Assembly: GCF_046630445.1 (NCBI RefSeq)
Contig: NC_092335.1
Span: 5,623,501 to 5,687,500 of the forward strand
Length of the DNA stretch: 64,000 bases
Direction of reading: 5' to 3'
Source: Rutidosis leptorrhynchoides
Lineage: Eukaryota > Streptophyta > Magnoliopsida > Asterales > Asteraceae
Below are positions 1 to 11,078 of this stretch, one piece after another; positions within the stretch are counted from its first letter, which is position 1, and each line of letters opens with the position of its first letter. The notes beneath the pieces are model-generated. The model made no database searches, had not been told where the DNA came from, and was given only the letters and a program-made list of their open reading frames with translations. Made by a program: the position numbers and the translations under genes.

Positions 1-2874
1 ATTCTTGATACGGGTTGTTCTTATCATATGTGTCCTATTAGGGATTGGTTTGCCACCTATCGAGAAATAAATGGTGGTAAAGTCCTTATGGGAAATGATG
101 TAGCTTGTAAGGTTGTTGGCATAGGAACAATCCAAATCAAGATGTATGATGGCACGACGGGGACTTTGACAGAAGTCGGGCATGTTCCAGAATTGAAGAA
201 GAATCTTACTTCCTTGGGTACTATGGAATCCATCGGTTGCGAGTATCGAGCTCGAGGTAGAGTATTAAAAGTCTCTAGAGGTGCACTTGTTGTGATGAAA
301 GGTGAAAGGTTCAACGGCTTTTACTTGTTAAAGGGTAACACGGTTACTGGTGCGGCTGGAGTTTCTTCATCAGATAAAGATGTAGATACCACCAAGTTAT
401 GGCACATGCGCCTTGGGCACATGAGCGAGAGAGGAATGATGGAACTTAGTAAACGAGGTTTGCTGTGTGGCCAGAATATCAGAAAATTAGAATTCTGCGA
501 GCACTGTGTATTCGGCAAACAGAGCCGAATAAAGTTTTGCACAGCCGTTCATAGGATAAAAGGTACTTTGGATTATATCCATTCAGATCTTTGGGGTCCA
601 TCTCTTGTTCCTTCAAAAGGTGGTGCGAGATACATGTTAACCTTTATTGATGACTATTCGAGAAGAGTGTGGGTTTATATCCTTAAACGTAAGGATGAAG
701 TCTTTGTCAATTTCAAGCAATGGAAGATAATGATAGAGAAGCAGACTGGAAAGTTCATCAAGCGCTTGAGAACTGACAATGGACTGGAATTCTGCAAAGG
801 CGAATTCAATGAGTTCTGCAAGAACGAAAGCACTGTGAGACACCACACAGTGCGGTTTACACCACAACAGAATGGCGTTGCAGAACGAATGAATATAATG
901 CTCCTTGAGCGAGCGAGGTGTATGCTCTAAAATGAAAAATTACCAAATATATTTTGGGCTGAAGCTGTCAACACAGCTTGTTATTTGGTAAATAGGTCTC
1001 CATCAACAGCAATTGATTGTCAAACTCCTTTGGAGAAATGGTCATGTTACCCAACAAGTTACAGTGATTTGAAGATATTTGGTTGTCCTGCTTATGCTCA
1101 TGTGAAAGATGGTAAACTTGAGCCAAGGGCCAAAAGATGCATATTTCTAGGGTATGCAGATGGGGTGAAGGGTTATAAATTGTGGTGCCCTGATGGTAAA
1201 TCATCCCGATTTCTTATCAGCAGGGATGTGACATTTAATGAGTCTGCTATGTTGAAAAAGACAGAGGAAGAACAAGTAGTTGCTGGAAAAGATCGTGAAG
1301 TTGAGGAGCAGGTGGAGCAAGAAATAGATGTTCCACAAGGAGTAGTACAAGATACTCATGTCGAGCCCGTTGTAGAAGACGTACATGATTCCTGTGTTGA
1401 TCATATGACACCGGATGATTAGTCATATGAGCAACATGATCTACGGAATTATAATCTATCAAGGGATAGAGAACGACGAGCAATAAAACCACCACAACGG
1501 TTCAGGCATGAAGATTTGGTAGCTTATGCCCTGAGCATGGCAGGAGATATAGAGGTTCAAGAACTTGCTACATATCGTGAAGCTATTGGTAGCCCAGAAT
1601 CTGCAAAGTGGTTTGTAGCTATAAATGAAGATATGGAGTCTCTTTATAAAACTCATACGTGGGAGCTGGTGAAACCGCCAAAAGGTCAGAAGATTGTTGG
1701 ATGCAAATGGATCTTCAAGAAGAATGACGGAATTCCTGGTGTAGAAGATGAAAGGTTCAAAGCACGCCTTGTAGCAAAAGGCTTTACTCAGAGAGAGGGA
1801 GTTGACTTTAATGAAGTTTTCTCACCGGTCGTAAAACATACATCTATCAGCGTGTTACTTGCCATGGTTGCTTTACTTGAGATGGAGTTGCAACAATTAG
1901 ATGTCAAGACAGCATTCTTACATGGTGAGTTGGAGGAACGGATCTTTATGCGCCAGCCAGAGGGATTTGTTGTTCAAGGAAAGGAAGATTATGCTTGTTT
2001 GTTGAAAAAGTCATTATATGGCTTGAAGCAATCACCTCGACAATGGTATAAGCGGTTTGACGTATTCATGACTAGTAAATCTTACTCACGAAGTGATTAT
2101 GATAGTTATGTATATCACAAGAAGCTTCCTGATGGCTTGTACGTTTATTTGCTGTTATATGTGGATGATATGTTGATTGCTTCGAAAAACATGTCTGAGA
2201 TCGATCAGTTAAAATCTCAACTCAAAAGTGAGTTTGAGATGAAAGATTTGGGTGCAGCTAAGAAGATATTGAGAATGGAGATTATCAGAGATAGACGTGA
2301 AGGAAAATTGTATTTGTCACAAAAGAAATATATTGAGAAGGTTCTTCAGCGTTTTGGGATGGATAACTCCAAACCGGTTAGTACTCCACTTGCTGCACAT
2401 TTCAAACTTTCATCGGCGTTGTAACCGAAAACTGAGGAGGAGGTGGAGCAAATGTCACATGTTCCATATGCTAGTGCTGTGGGTAGCATCATGTATGCTA
2501 TGGTATGTACTAGACCGGATATTGCACATGCGGTAAGCGTTGTGAGTAGATATATAGATTGTCTAGGGAAAGCTCATTGGAAAGCGGTGCAATGGATTCT
2601 GCGGTACCTCAGAGGGACGGCAGATATTGGCTTAGTATTTGATAGCGGTGGTAATACTAATGTTACCGGATACGTTGATTCAGACTATGCTGGTGATTTG
2701 GATCGGAGAAGGTCTCAGACATGATATGTTTTTACTCTCGGAAGATGTGCTATTAGTTGGAAAGCAACATTACAATCGACTGTCGCTTTGTCCACAACTG
2801 AAGCAGAATACATGGCTATGACAGAGGGTGTGAAAGAAGCAAAGTGGCTGAGGGGTTTGGTTAGTGATCTTGGT
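1..2874 (+). mobile_element. Copia (Tork-like) element A, pol region, broken
   Basis: This is the pol region of a Ty1/copia retrotransposon whose 5' part lies outside the window. The first bases encode the protease motif DTGCSYHMC. They are followed by the GAG-pre-integrase motif (LWHMRLGHMSERGM), integrase core motifs (DYIHSDLWGP, TDNGLEF, PQQNGVAERMN), reverse transcriptase (QLDVKTAFLHGEL, YGLKQSPRQWY, LLYVDDMLIAS) and the start of RNase H (AMVCTRPDIAHAVSVVSRY). The RT and RNase H motifs match the Tork/Tnt1 type. The coding region carries about four breaks, so it is a fossil. A solo LTR separates this part from the RNase H end at 5512. Confidence 0.93.
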
Positions 2875-3333
2875 TGTGATGACCCAGAAATTTCGACTAA
2901 ATTTAAACTTAATCTTTGTATGATTAACATTTCCGACACGATAAGCAAAGTCTGTAAAACTGAATCTCAAAATTTTTGAATTACTTTTATATATTTAAAT
3001 ACCCTTCGGTTGTTTTCGACGATTCGCGAACAATTATATGTAAATAGATACATATATACTATAACATGAAAAGGTAACAATGTATTAATTGTTTGATACC
3101 GTACATTAAACTTATTGGTTTAAATATCTATTTGAATGTATATGATAAATTGAAATATTTATTATTAAAATTTATTTATAAATAACTTCCAATGTGTATT
3201 TAAAAACTGATTTATGTATATTAAAAAGATATATACATATATATAATAAACGATAATAACATTCGTTTATTAATTCAATTGATATTTAGATAAGTTAACT
3301 AAAGCGTTTAAGATGAACCAGTTAAACACTAAT

Positions 3334-3477
3334 TTGTTACAGTGTTTTCAAATTGCCACATTACTCAAAATGCTACAGTGTTTTTGAAAATCACTATTTG
3401 CTACAGTGAAATTGACTTTGCTACAGTGAATTGCTACAGTAAAAATTGACTTTGCTACAGTAACTTTGCTACAGTGG
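3334..3477 (+). repeat. Cluster of GCTACAGT motifs in solo LTR
   Basis: About seven copies of the octamer GCTACAGT (the first one is GTTACAGT) lie within roughly 145 bp, mostly preceded by TT. Spacing is irregular (about 13-35 bp), so this is a dispersed motif cluster rather than a strict tandem repeat. It lies about 360 bp upstream of the LTR's TATA box, in the presumed U3 region, where enhancer repeats are common in plant LTRs. The function is unknown. Confidence 0.7.
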
Positions 3478-3763
3478 TATATTTTATGGATGATTTAAGA
3501 CTATATTTTGACAAAGGTACGATTCACGAAACGTAAAGTACAAGTTTTCTCAGCGTACGAAAGGGCGTTCGAAAAACCGGAACCGGGACATAAGTCGAGT
3601 GACAACGTACGACTTATCGGAACAAAAATTACAAGTCAACTATGCACGTGAATTTAATATAATATATAATTAATTAATTTAAATTATATATATTATATTT
3701 ATATTTATTTTATATTATGTCGACAAGCTAGGAGCCAAAACAATGTGAGCTGTCCCTGGTCCT

Positions 3764-3809
3764 CATGCGAGTCGCATGGCCAGAAGGCCATTTCCATGCG
3801 AGTCGCATG
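3764..3809 (+). promoter_or_regulatory. Pair of CATGCGAGTCGCATG palindromes, 31 bp apart
   Basis: Two identical 15-bp near-perfect palindromes (7-bp arms around one central base) lie at 3764-3778 and 3795-3809, with centres at 3771 and 3802. A TATA box starts 23 bp after the second copy. The placement suggests a cis-regulatory module of the LTR promoter. The same architecture, with a related core, recurs in the Athila element. Confidence 0.75.
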
Positions 3810-3832
3810 ACTCCAGATTCCAGGCCAGGTAC

Positions 3833-3839
3833 TATAAAT
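3833..3839 (+). promoter_or_regulatory. TATA box of solo LTR
   Basis: TATAAAT sits just downstream of the palindrome pair, at a plausible position for the LTR's U3/R boundary. This is a sequence match only; no transcript start is visible. Confidence 0.55.
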
Positions 3840-3902
3840 TCAGGTGTTTTGCTCGAATGAAAAATCAAACACACATACACAAATATATATTACTCCGTAT
3901 AA

Positions 3903-3904
<2 letters not shown>

Positions 3905-3980
<76 letters not shown>
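3905..3980. repeat. (ATT)n microsatellite
   Basis: About 25 uninterrupted ATT/TTA units lie in the solo LTR, just downstream of the TATA box. Apparent poly-Ile and poly-Asn reading frames across this tract are artefacts of the repeat. Confidence 0.97.
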
Positions 3981-3981
<1 letters not shown>

Positions 3982-4248
3982 GATTATTATTAATCTTATT
4001 AATCTTATTATTAGTATTATTATTTTTGCGATACAAAAATAATAATGTACATAAAATATTACGACGGAGTACTGTCCAAGTAATTTTCAAAACGAGTTTC
4101 CGAGCGAGCTAGAGCTAAGGAAAATATGGGTTATTGCCAAGGAGGTTATGGGTAATGTTCGGGGATATTTTTGTGAATCAAACCTCGTGTTTATTATCTC
4201 CGATGCGTCTACATGCTTTCCTACAATATTGTATATCAATATTAAACA

Positions 4249-4697
4249 GTGAGTTTCATATGATCCCTTTTACCCTTTACATTTTTGGGCTGAGAATACA
4301 TGCGCTGTTTTATGAAATGAATACAAAAACTAAAACTGATTTGTGTGAGTTTCATAAGATCCCTTTCACTCTCTACATTTTTGGGCTGAGAATACATGCA
4401 AATGTTTTATTAACCGATATACAATATTTATATGTGTGAGTTTCATATGATCCCTTTTACCCTTTACATTTTTGGGCTGAGAATACATGCAAATGCTTTA
4501 ATAACTGTTTTACAATAATTATAAAGTGTGAGTTTCATTGATCCCTTTTTATACATATTTTTGGGCTGAGAATACATGCGCTGTTTTATAAAATGAATAC
4601 AAAAACTAAAACTGATTTGAGTGAGTTTCATATGATCCCTTTTACTCTCTACATTTTTGGGCTGAGAATACATGCAATTTATTTTAAACGCAATGGA
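4249..4697 (+). repeat. Five ~92-bp tandem units in solo LTR
   Basis: Five imperfect units start near 4249, 4345, 4436, 4529 and 4622. Each begins GTGAGTTTCAT, continues with a GATCCCTTT stretch and then TTTTGGGCTGAGAATACATGC-like sequence. Units 1 and 4 share the tail GCGCTGTTTTAT..AAATGAATACAAAAAC, so the array probably grew partly by duplication of a larger block. The related LTRs at 20619 and 33736 carry only one unit each, on the opposite strand (near 21400 and 33960), so the array is an expansion specific to this LTR. Confidence 0.88.
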
Positions 4698-5511
4698 TAC
4701 AAGTACATACTAAATTCTACACTGAGTTTGAACCGAAAATCCCTTAGCTTTGGTAACTAGTAACTGCCAGTTATAAGAACTGGTGGGCGCGAGTAGTAGT
4801 ATATGGATCCATAGGGCTTGATATCCCCGTCCGAGCTAGAGTGCTAGCCTTTTAACGGACGTATGCTATTTGAGAAGCGTGCACGTTGGTTTGCGTGTAT
4901 TATTAAGATGATTATACAAAGGGTACAAATAATATAAGCATTAAAGTTTAGTTACCAGGGTGCTCAATTTTGTAGAACCGATTGATAAACGTTTCGGATG
5001 AAACAACTGAAATCTTGTGATCTACCTTTTATGTAAAACCTATTGATAAACGTTTTGAATAAAACAACTGAACTTTTGTAATCCACATTGATATACGGAT
5101 TATGTGTAATAATAAAACTATGAACTCACCAGCCTTTGTGTTGACACTTGAAGCATGTTTATTCTCAGGATTCTAGAAGTCTTCCGCTGTTTGCTTATAC
5201 GTGATACAAGATATGTGCTTGGAGTCATACATGCTATATACAAGAAACTTGCATTCACCAAACCATTACCATGTATCTTATTTTGACTGTATTGTCAACA
5301 GATGTATTATTGTAAACCATTTAAATGGTGATTGTCTATACGTAGAAATCATCAGATGTTAAAAACCTGGAATTTATATATTCATTTATGAAATACCTTT
5401 TCAAACGAATACAATGTTACAAAATGTATCACATAGAGGTCAAATACCTCGCAATGAAATCAATGAATGACGTGTTCGTCCATATGGATTTGGAGCGATC
5501 GTCACATTGGT

Positions 5512-5769
5512 ATACGACAAGATCAGACTATTGTGCATTGTGATAGTCAGAGTGCGATACATTTGACTAAAAATCAAATGTATCATGAAAGAACCAAGCA
5601 CATAGACATAAGATATCACTTTATTCGCAAAGTAATATCTAAAGGGGTTATAATTGTGAGAAAGATTAGTACATCAGATAATCCAGCAGATATGTTGACG
5701 AAGGTAGTTACGACAATCAAGTTCAAACATTGTTTGGACTTGGTTGGCATTCGCGATATTCAAAAGTGA
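5512..5769 (+). mobile_element. Copia A, RNase H C-terminal part
   Basis: This is the continuation of Copia A beyond the solo LTR. It encodes the standard Copia RNase H end, with the motifs HCDSQSAIHLTKN, RTKHIDIRYHFIR and DNPADMLTK, and stops near 5769. A G-rich purine run (AAGGTGGAGATT, about 5836-5847) follows immediately before the LTR and fits a polypurine tract. Confidence 0.92.
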
Positions 5770-5847
5770 TGAGCCCTCAGGGGCTGGCTGGAAGTGGAGA
5801 TTGAGAGTGGATAACGAAGGCATGGAATGTTCGTCAAGGTGGAGATT

Positions 5848-6503
5848 TGTTGGACGGTGGGTGACTCAAATTCCATGTATGCCAACTTTCAAATTTCTAG
5901 AAGTCTAGTTGTAATACAGTCAAATAGAAATTGAATTTGACAACAAATTAATGCATGACAATTCTTTCTAAGAAGCCTACAACAAATGATAGCCACATGT
6001 GTTGTGTTCACATGATCATTTTCAACATGAATGATATATAGACAAGTGGATCACTAGAAGACCAAGATGTATTTGAGTTGAATTTGAAGTCTTGAAAATC
6101 GACTCTTTTCATCTATAAAAAGAGATGAATGTTACTTCATTTCAAGCATTCAATCATCCCATCTCATAGATTAGATTAATTACTTGAATGAATTCAATAA
6201 TAATTCTTGTAAAAGTATTATAGAGATAATAGAGAGTATAGAATTGTAAATCAAAATTCTATACGAGTGAGTTACGAGGGGAGTGTTATAATCTAGTGAG
6301 TGGTTCAAATACGTTGTAAGTATTTTCGGAGCCTAGATTAGAGTGATACATTGTAACATCGGGTTTGCCATATTTGTTAGTAAAATTCATCTCTGCTTCC
6401 GCCCATGGACTAGACCTCACGCCGAATCACGTAAAATCTTGTGTCTTTATTTATTGATTAATTATTCTATTAATTTCTAGTGTGAGTGCTCTAAATCACA
6501 TCA
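5848..6503 (+). mobile_element. Copia A 3' LTR
   Basis: The LTR starts TGTTGGACGG directly after the polypurine tract and runs to about CACA/ATCA near 6500-6503. A TATA box (TATAAAA) lies at 6114-6120. The right boundary is uncertain because the 5' LTR and the left target duplication are outside the window. Confidence 0.75.
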
Positions 6504-7532
6504 TCTCCCCCGATCCATTTTCTCAAAATTACCATTTTCTCAAAATTACCCCAAATCTAGAACCACGTTTTTTCAATTAAACCTAGAAATTAAATTCTTC
6601 AGATCCTTCGTGTCTTTATTAAAACCAGGCATCCGCAAACAAATAACCTTCATCAGCTATTGAACAAATCTCGAACAATTCCGTTGATGATCGCCACGGA
6701 ACCTCTAATCGTAATCATCAACGATCACGATCACTCGTTAAATTGAGAAAAATTCCGCCAGTTCCGATTATTTGAAGCCACACAATAGATAAATTGAGAG
6801 ATAACAACAATCTAGACCAAAACAATGAAGAATGTGATCGACAAAATGCTGATGCTAATGGAACTCGCAGTCGGAGTCGCGGTAACCTGCAGATAATGGA
6901 ACAGCCTACAAAATCCAATCCAGGTTTTTGATCATTCAAACGATATAATACATATGATGATGTAAATGATCTAATGCTATATAAAAGATACATGACTATT
7001 ATATCAGATTTGTTTACGGGTAAAGTAGTAAATCTTTATATGATGGCGGCGTATATGACCCTAATATGCCGGTGATTTGTTTTTATTTTATTTTATTTTA
7101 TTTTATTTATTATATATATAGAATTAGAAGGTAGGATTTATATAGAGCACTTACTCCATAATATAACTTAATGAAATTATAATATTATGCTTGAAAGTGG
7201 CAGTACTCGTCTACTTGACCACTGCTAATTTGGAAACCTATTACACATGGATATGTGGAGGTAGCTTCTTTGTATTTGTTTTTATTTTCATGTTATTCCA
7301 AGTTTATATAGAATAGATTTTATGATCATCTGTAAAATTGAAACTTTGAATGTGTATCAAGTTCATACAGCTTTTATGATCATCCCTATTATTCTAGAGA
7401 CTTGTGCAGTTTCACAATGAATGTGGTCATGAAAATAGCCTCCACATTTTGGGTCTTCAGCAACTTAATGAAGTGGATGAAAAGACAGAATTCTTTTGTA
7501 ACATTGTCTATGAAGATAGTCTAGTAGGATCG
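6504..7532. other. Unassigned stretch with (TTTTA)n tract
   Basis: No gene is supported here. A short (TTTTA)n microsatellite lies at about 7080-7110. The sequence just before 7533 may hold decayed upstream exons of the kinase pseudogene, but I could not recognise them. Confidence 0.6.
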
Positions 7533-9991
7533 GACATAGCATGTAGTTTGCATGCTAGCCCTGAAAGTTAACACTCTAAGGATCACACTTCTATTGAAGA
7601 TTTTGAAATGCTAAAACCAATTACCAGAGGTGCATTTGGACGTGTCTTTTTAGGCGTGAAAAGGGCAACAGGTGACTTATTTGCTATAAAGGTAAGGATC
7701 TATATGTGCAGAATTATTTATGATTAAAATGCTTTCTTTTCTAATATAAAGTGTTTCGTAAAAGTGTTGCAGATTTTAAAAAAAGGCTGATATGATTCAT
7801 AAAAATGCAGTTCAAAACTTTTTGGCCGACTGTGATATACTGATATCAGCTCGCAATCCTTTTGTGGATGAGGACTGAGGAGGTCACAGATATAAACTTA
7901 GCTAAGAAAAACTTTCTTACATTGTAACTTCATTAAGTTTGCTTACCATTGGTATTAAGAGGTACGCTTTTCTACTCTTTCACATGTAGAGTAAATCTAT
8001 ATTTTGTGATCGAGTATTTAACTGGTGGAGATCTTTTCTCTTTGCTGAGAAATCTTGGTTGCATTGCACATGTATATATAGCAGAACTCGTGAGTTATTC
8101 CTTTTTTTCTTGGAAAATGATTCATATGCATAAAACATAAACCTTAAAATATACTTAACAATATCATCTGATGACTTCAGGTTCTTGCAATGGAGTATTT
8201 GCATTCTTTGAATGTCATTCATAGAGACTTTAAGCCATGAAACTAATACTTGATCCACGTGGCCACATCAAGGTTAGTGTTTCCTTTGCTGTATGGTTGG
8301 GATCACATAATGCAGAGGTGCAATTAAGCGGGTTGGACTGAGTGAGTAATGGGTCAAAATGGGTTCAAGTCAAAACGGCCAGGTTTGGTTTTGGAAGATG
8401 GGTTGACATGAGATGGTTTATATTTACAATTTCAGAAGTTATTATAAACTTTGAATATTATCAAATTCGATGACAATTTAACGTTTTTGTTAGAATGATG
8501 TAGGGGCTTTTATTCGTTATAAATACACTACGAGATACTTTCGACCCATTTCAAATAAGATATACTAAATGGACTTAAGTAAGCTTGGTTGAACTTGACA
8601 CCTCCAATACAATGTGATCGTTGTTTACTTGAGCAATCTTTCATTTTATTTTTATGCATTTATATTTATCAAGTGTTGATTTTTCATTCCATTTGTGTCT
8701 TTATGATAATCTATGGCTGAGCATATAGATGTGTCCTTTAGGTATAATATTTCTTTCCAAGTCTGAATCAATTCGGGACTGCAGTGCACTGTTATGATTT
8801 ATTAGTGGACACCTTTACTCATCTTACCATTCTAATTCATTTTTTTACAGCTGACAGATTTTGGGCTATCCAAGTTTGGTCTCATAAACAGCACGGAGGA
8901 CTTATCAAGGTCAACAACCATCAGGACTGCCATTTTTTAGGAGAATGAAGTCAAAACAGAGTCAATGTCATCAGTGAACCAAGAACAGCCACAAAAGTTT
9001 CAATTGTTGGCACCCAAAATTCTTCTTGGCATGTGGCATGGTTAGATATATGGAGATCAGTTCTAGTTCATCCATAAATGTATAAGTGGTAACTAAATAC
9101 CAACTGATCCCCCGTCCTTTTCCAAACTTCTCGGGCGCAAGTGCGCAACAACTGACTGGTGGTCTATTGGTGTAATACGTTTTCAGCTTCTTGTATGACC
9201 GTATGTACTCCACCGTTAAACGCAGAATCTCTACAGGCATTCTAATCAAACATAATCTGCACATATTATATTTAAATCATTTTCTCATCATTTTCTCATG
9301 GTTGCTCTGGTTTGTTGTAGCACATTTTTGCAAATATTATGAATAGATACATACCCTGGCCTCAATTACCTGCGGAAATGAACCTGAAAGCATATGATTT
9401 GATAGACAAGTATGTTTTGCTTTCTTTGTAATGATTTTCACTTTGGATAGAACACTAATATTATATCCCTTCATGTCAGATTACTAAGTGATAACTCACT
9501 TCAGCTCCTAGGTGCAACAGAGGTTGGAGAGGTAATGTTATATAATATATCAAAGACTTCAAAAAGATCGTATATAACATAACTATGTGATTTATTACTC
9601 CACAGGTGAAGAGGCACCATTTCTTTAAGAATATCAACTGAGACACACTAACAAAAAAAAAAGGGTAAACCGATCCTCTGGCGGCCCCACACCGACCGGT
9701 CCCACGGGGGACACACTAACAAGACAGAAGGTCATTGGGTATTTTGTTTTTTAAAATATGTAGATGAACAATATTTCAGTTATAATTGATACTCCATATT
9801 TGGCAAGAGCTGAAGTGGTCTATCTTATAAACAGCATTCATGCCATCTGCTGAGGCACTTGATACCAGTTATTTTATGAGGCGATATATTTGGAATCCAG
9901 AAGATGAACATTGTAGTGGAGGTAGCGATTTTGATGATATGTCTGAAGAATACAGTACTTCTGGTTATGACAGGTTACAAAGTAACAAGAG
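7533..9991 (+). pseudogene. AGC-type Ser/Thr kinase pseudogene, IRE/IREH1-like
   Basis: Exon-like blocks in collinear order encode parts of a plant IRE/IREH1 AGC kinase. They are the glycine loop and VAIK-like region ([18 protein letters not shown], to 7691), the next block (7773-7868), [22 protein letters not shown] (about 7967-8089), the catalytic loop HRDFKP (8181-8272), the DFG motif LTDFGLSKFGLINSTEDL (from 8851), an activation-segment remnant to about 9045, IFANIMNRYIPWP (about 9321-9409), VKRHHFFKNIN (about 9606-9640) and DTSYFMRRYIWN (about 9832-9991). Most blocks keep GT/AG borders, so it arose from a spliced gene and is not a processed copy. It is dead: there is a stop before the first block, a seven-A run that shifts the frame at about 7777, a stop in the catalytic loop where DN is expected, a stop after the DFG block, loss of the DYLA part of the activation segment with a frame change, a TGG-to-TGA type stop at about 9639, and a SINE insertion in an exon. 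IRE kinases act in root-hair growth in Arabidopsis. Confidence 0.88.
9655..9709 (-). mobile_element. 5'-truncated SINE fragment
   Basis: A 55-bp GC-rich piece is flanked by a perfect 13-bp duplication, GACACACTAACAA (9642-9654 and 9710-9722). Read on the - strand it ends in GGTTTACCC followed by a T run, which resembles the T-tailed 3' end of plant Au-type SINEs. It lies inside an exon block of the kinase pseudogene (the DTLTRQK-encoding part). Its short length makes the family assignment tentative, but the target duplication supports an insertion. Confidence 0.6.
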
Positions 9992-11078
9992 GTATGTCAT
10001 TCTTGCATTGTATATTGTCACATTCTCATGCTGCTACGAGTTCCAAAAAACATACGCCTTGTCAAGAAAGCAGTTTTTTAGGACATAAACTAAGGTAGCA
10101 ATTTTGATCCATTTAGCTTTAAAGGGGTTGTGTTTTGTATCAAACACGTCAAATCATTTTTTTAACAGCTAAAAGTGGAATCAGTTGAAAGTCGGCCTAG
10201 TCTATTTTGAATCCATGAATCTTATGAATCTCATTAAGTAGGTGTGCTAAAGGCCTGAGTGTATTCATAGTATCATAATCTTTGAATGGGATTCACTTGA
10301 GAGTATGAACCTGATGTAGTGGTCATTTCGTTCACTGATTCACTTATTATTGTTAAAAGTAGGTGTATAGATAATCATTAGAACAGTAACCTTGATTGAT
10401 AGAAGTTAGTTCTTTTTCTTGGCATAGCATGATTTGGATACTTATTGAGGGACAGTAGATTGGTAATAAAACGATCTTTAAGTCACCTTAAAAACTTCAG
10501 TCCTCACAGTGTTATCAAATCTGGTGCACTACAGGGTCGTGGTCTCATATAAATGTCACAGTTAATTAATTGTTTGTAAACTAACATAAAGGGGTACAAT
10601 ATACTACTAGTTTTGTAACTTGAGCTGGGTGATGAATGTAAGAACTTGGCAGATTTCGGTGCTCCATCTCTTAAATGTCAATTATTCTTTCAGTAGTTTC
10701 TCATTTAAGGTTACCCTTGCTCTGCCCAGCTGTATGTTGTCACGACATATAAATTCATACTTCCGATTTTAACTTTGTGATCAGAATTTGTCCCAGTTGG
10801 CTTTCTTGTGATCAGAATTTCTCCTATAGATGGTGCAAAACCAGAAACTCGATGACAACCAGAAATGTAATCTTACCAATCAACCTTAAGTTTCAGCAAA
10901 AATGAATATTTTTGCTCTAACTGCAATATTATTTTACTTGTAAACAGACAGATGTTCAAGATTTTGCTCTTAGAACTTTTGATTAATTATATAACCAGTA
11001 ATTTATAATGGATTCTACTAGTATCTTTTGATCAGTTGTACATTCTATTTATCAGTTTAACTTAATTTTCTTTCAGAT
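9992..11078. other. Intergenic, nothing recognised
   Basis: AT-rich sequence between the kinase pseudogene and the pectinesterase stop codon. I see no coding motif, RNA gene or clear repeat. It includes the presumed 3' UTR and polyadenylation region of the - strand pectinesterase, with no single clear signal. Confidence 0.5.

Larger units (their letters stand above)
2875..5506 (+). mobile_element. Solo LTR of a gypsy (chromovirus-type) element inside Copia A
   Basis: A 2632-bp LTR begins TGTGATGACCC and ends GTCACA. It is flanked by the perfect 5-bp target duplication TTGGT (2870-2874 and 5507-5511). There is no internal domain, so it is best read as a solo LTR left by LTR-LTR recombination. 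Its ends resemble the LTRs of the elements at 20619 and 20267, which begin TGTAGTGACCC or TGTAATGACCC on their own coding strand. It shares the module TTTTGGGCTGAGAATACATGC-like with them. It also carries features those LTRs lack: a palindrome pair, a GCTACAGT cluster, an (ATT)n tract and a five-copy tandem array. It is clearly older and more divergent than the LTRs in the nest. Confidence 0.9.

Noticed and set aside
3776-4090. Reading frames rich in Ile (+) or Asn (-)
   Set aside because: They are products of the (ATT)n microsatellite in the solo LTR.
6718-6993. - strand 91-residue frame upstream of the kinase pseudogene
   Set aside because: Arg/Ser/Leu-rich, no motif, no neighbours in the same direction.
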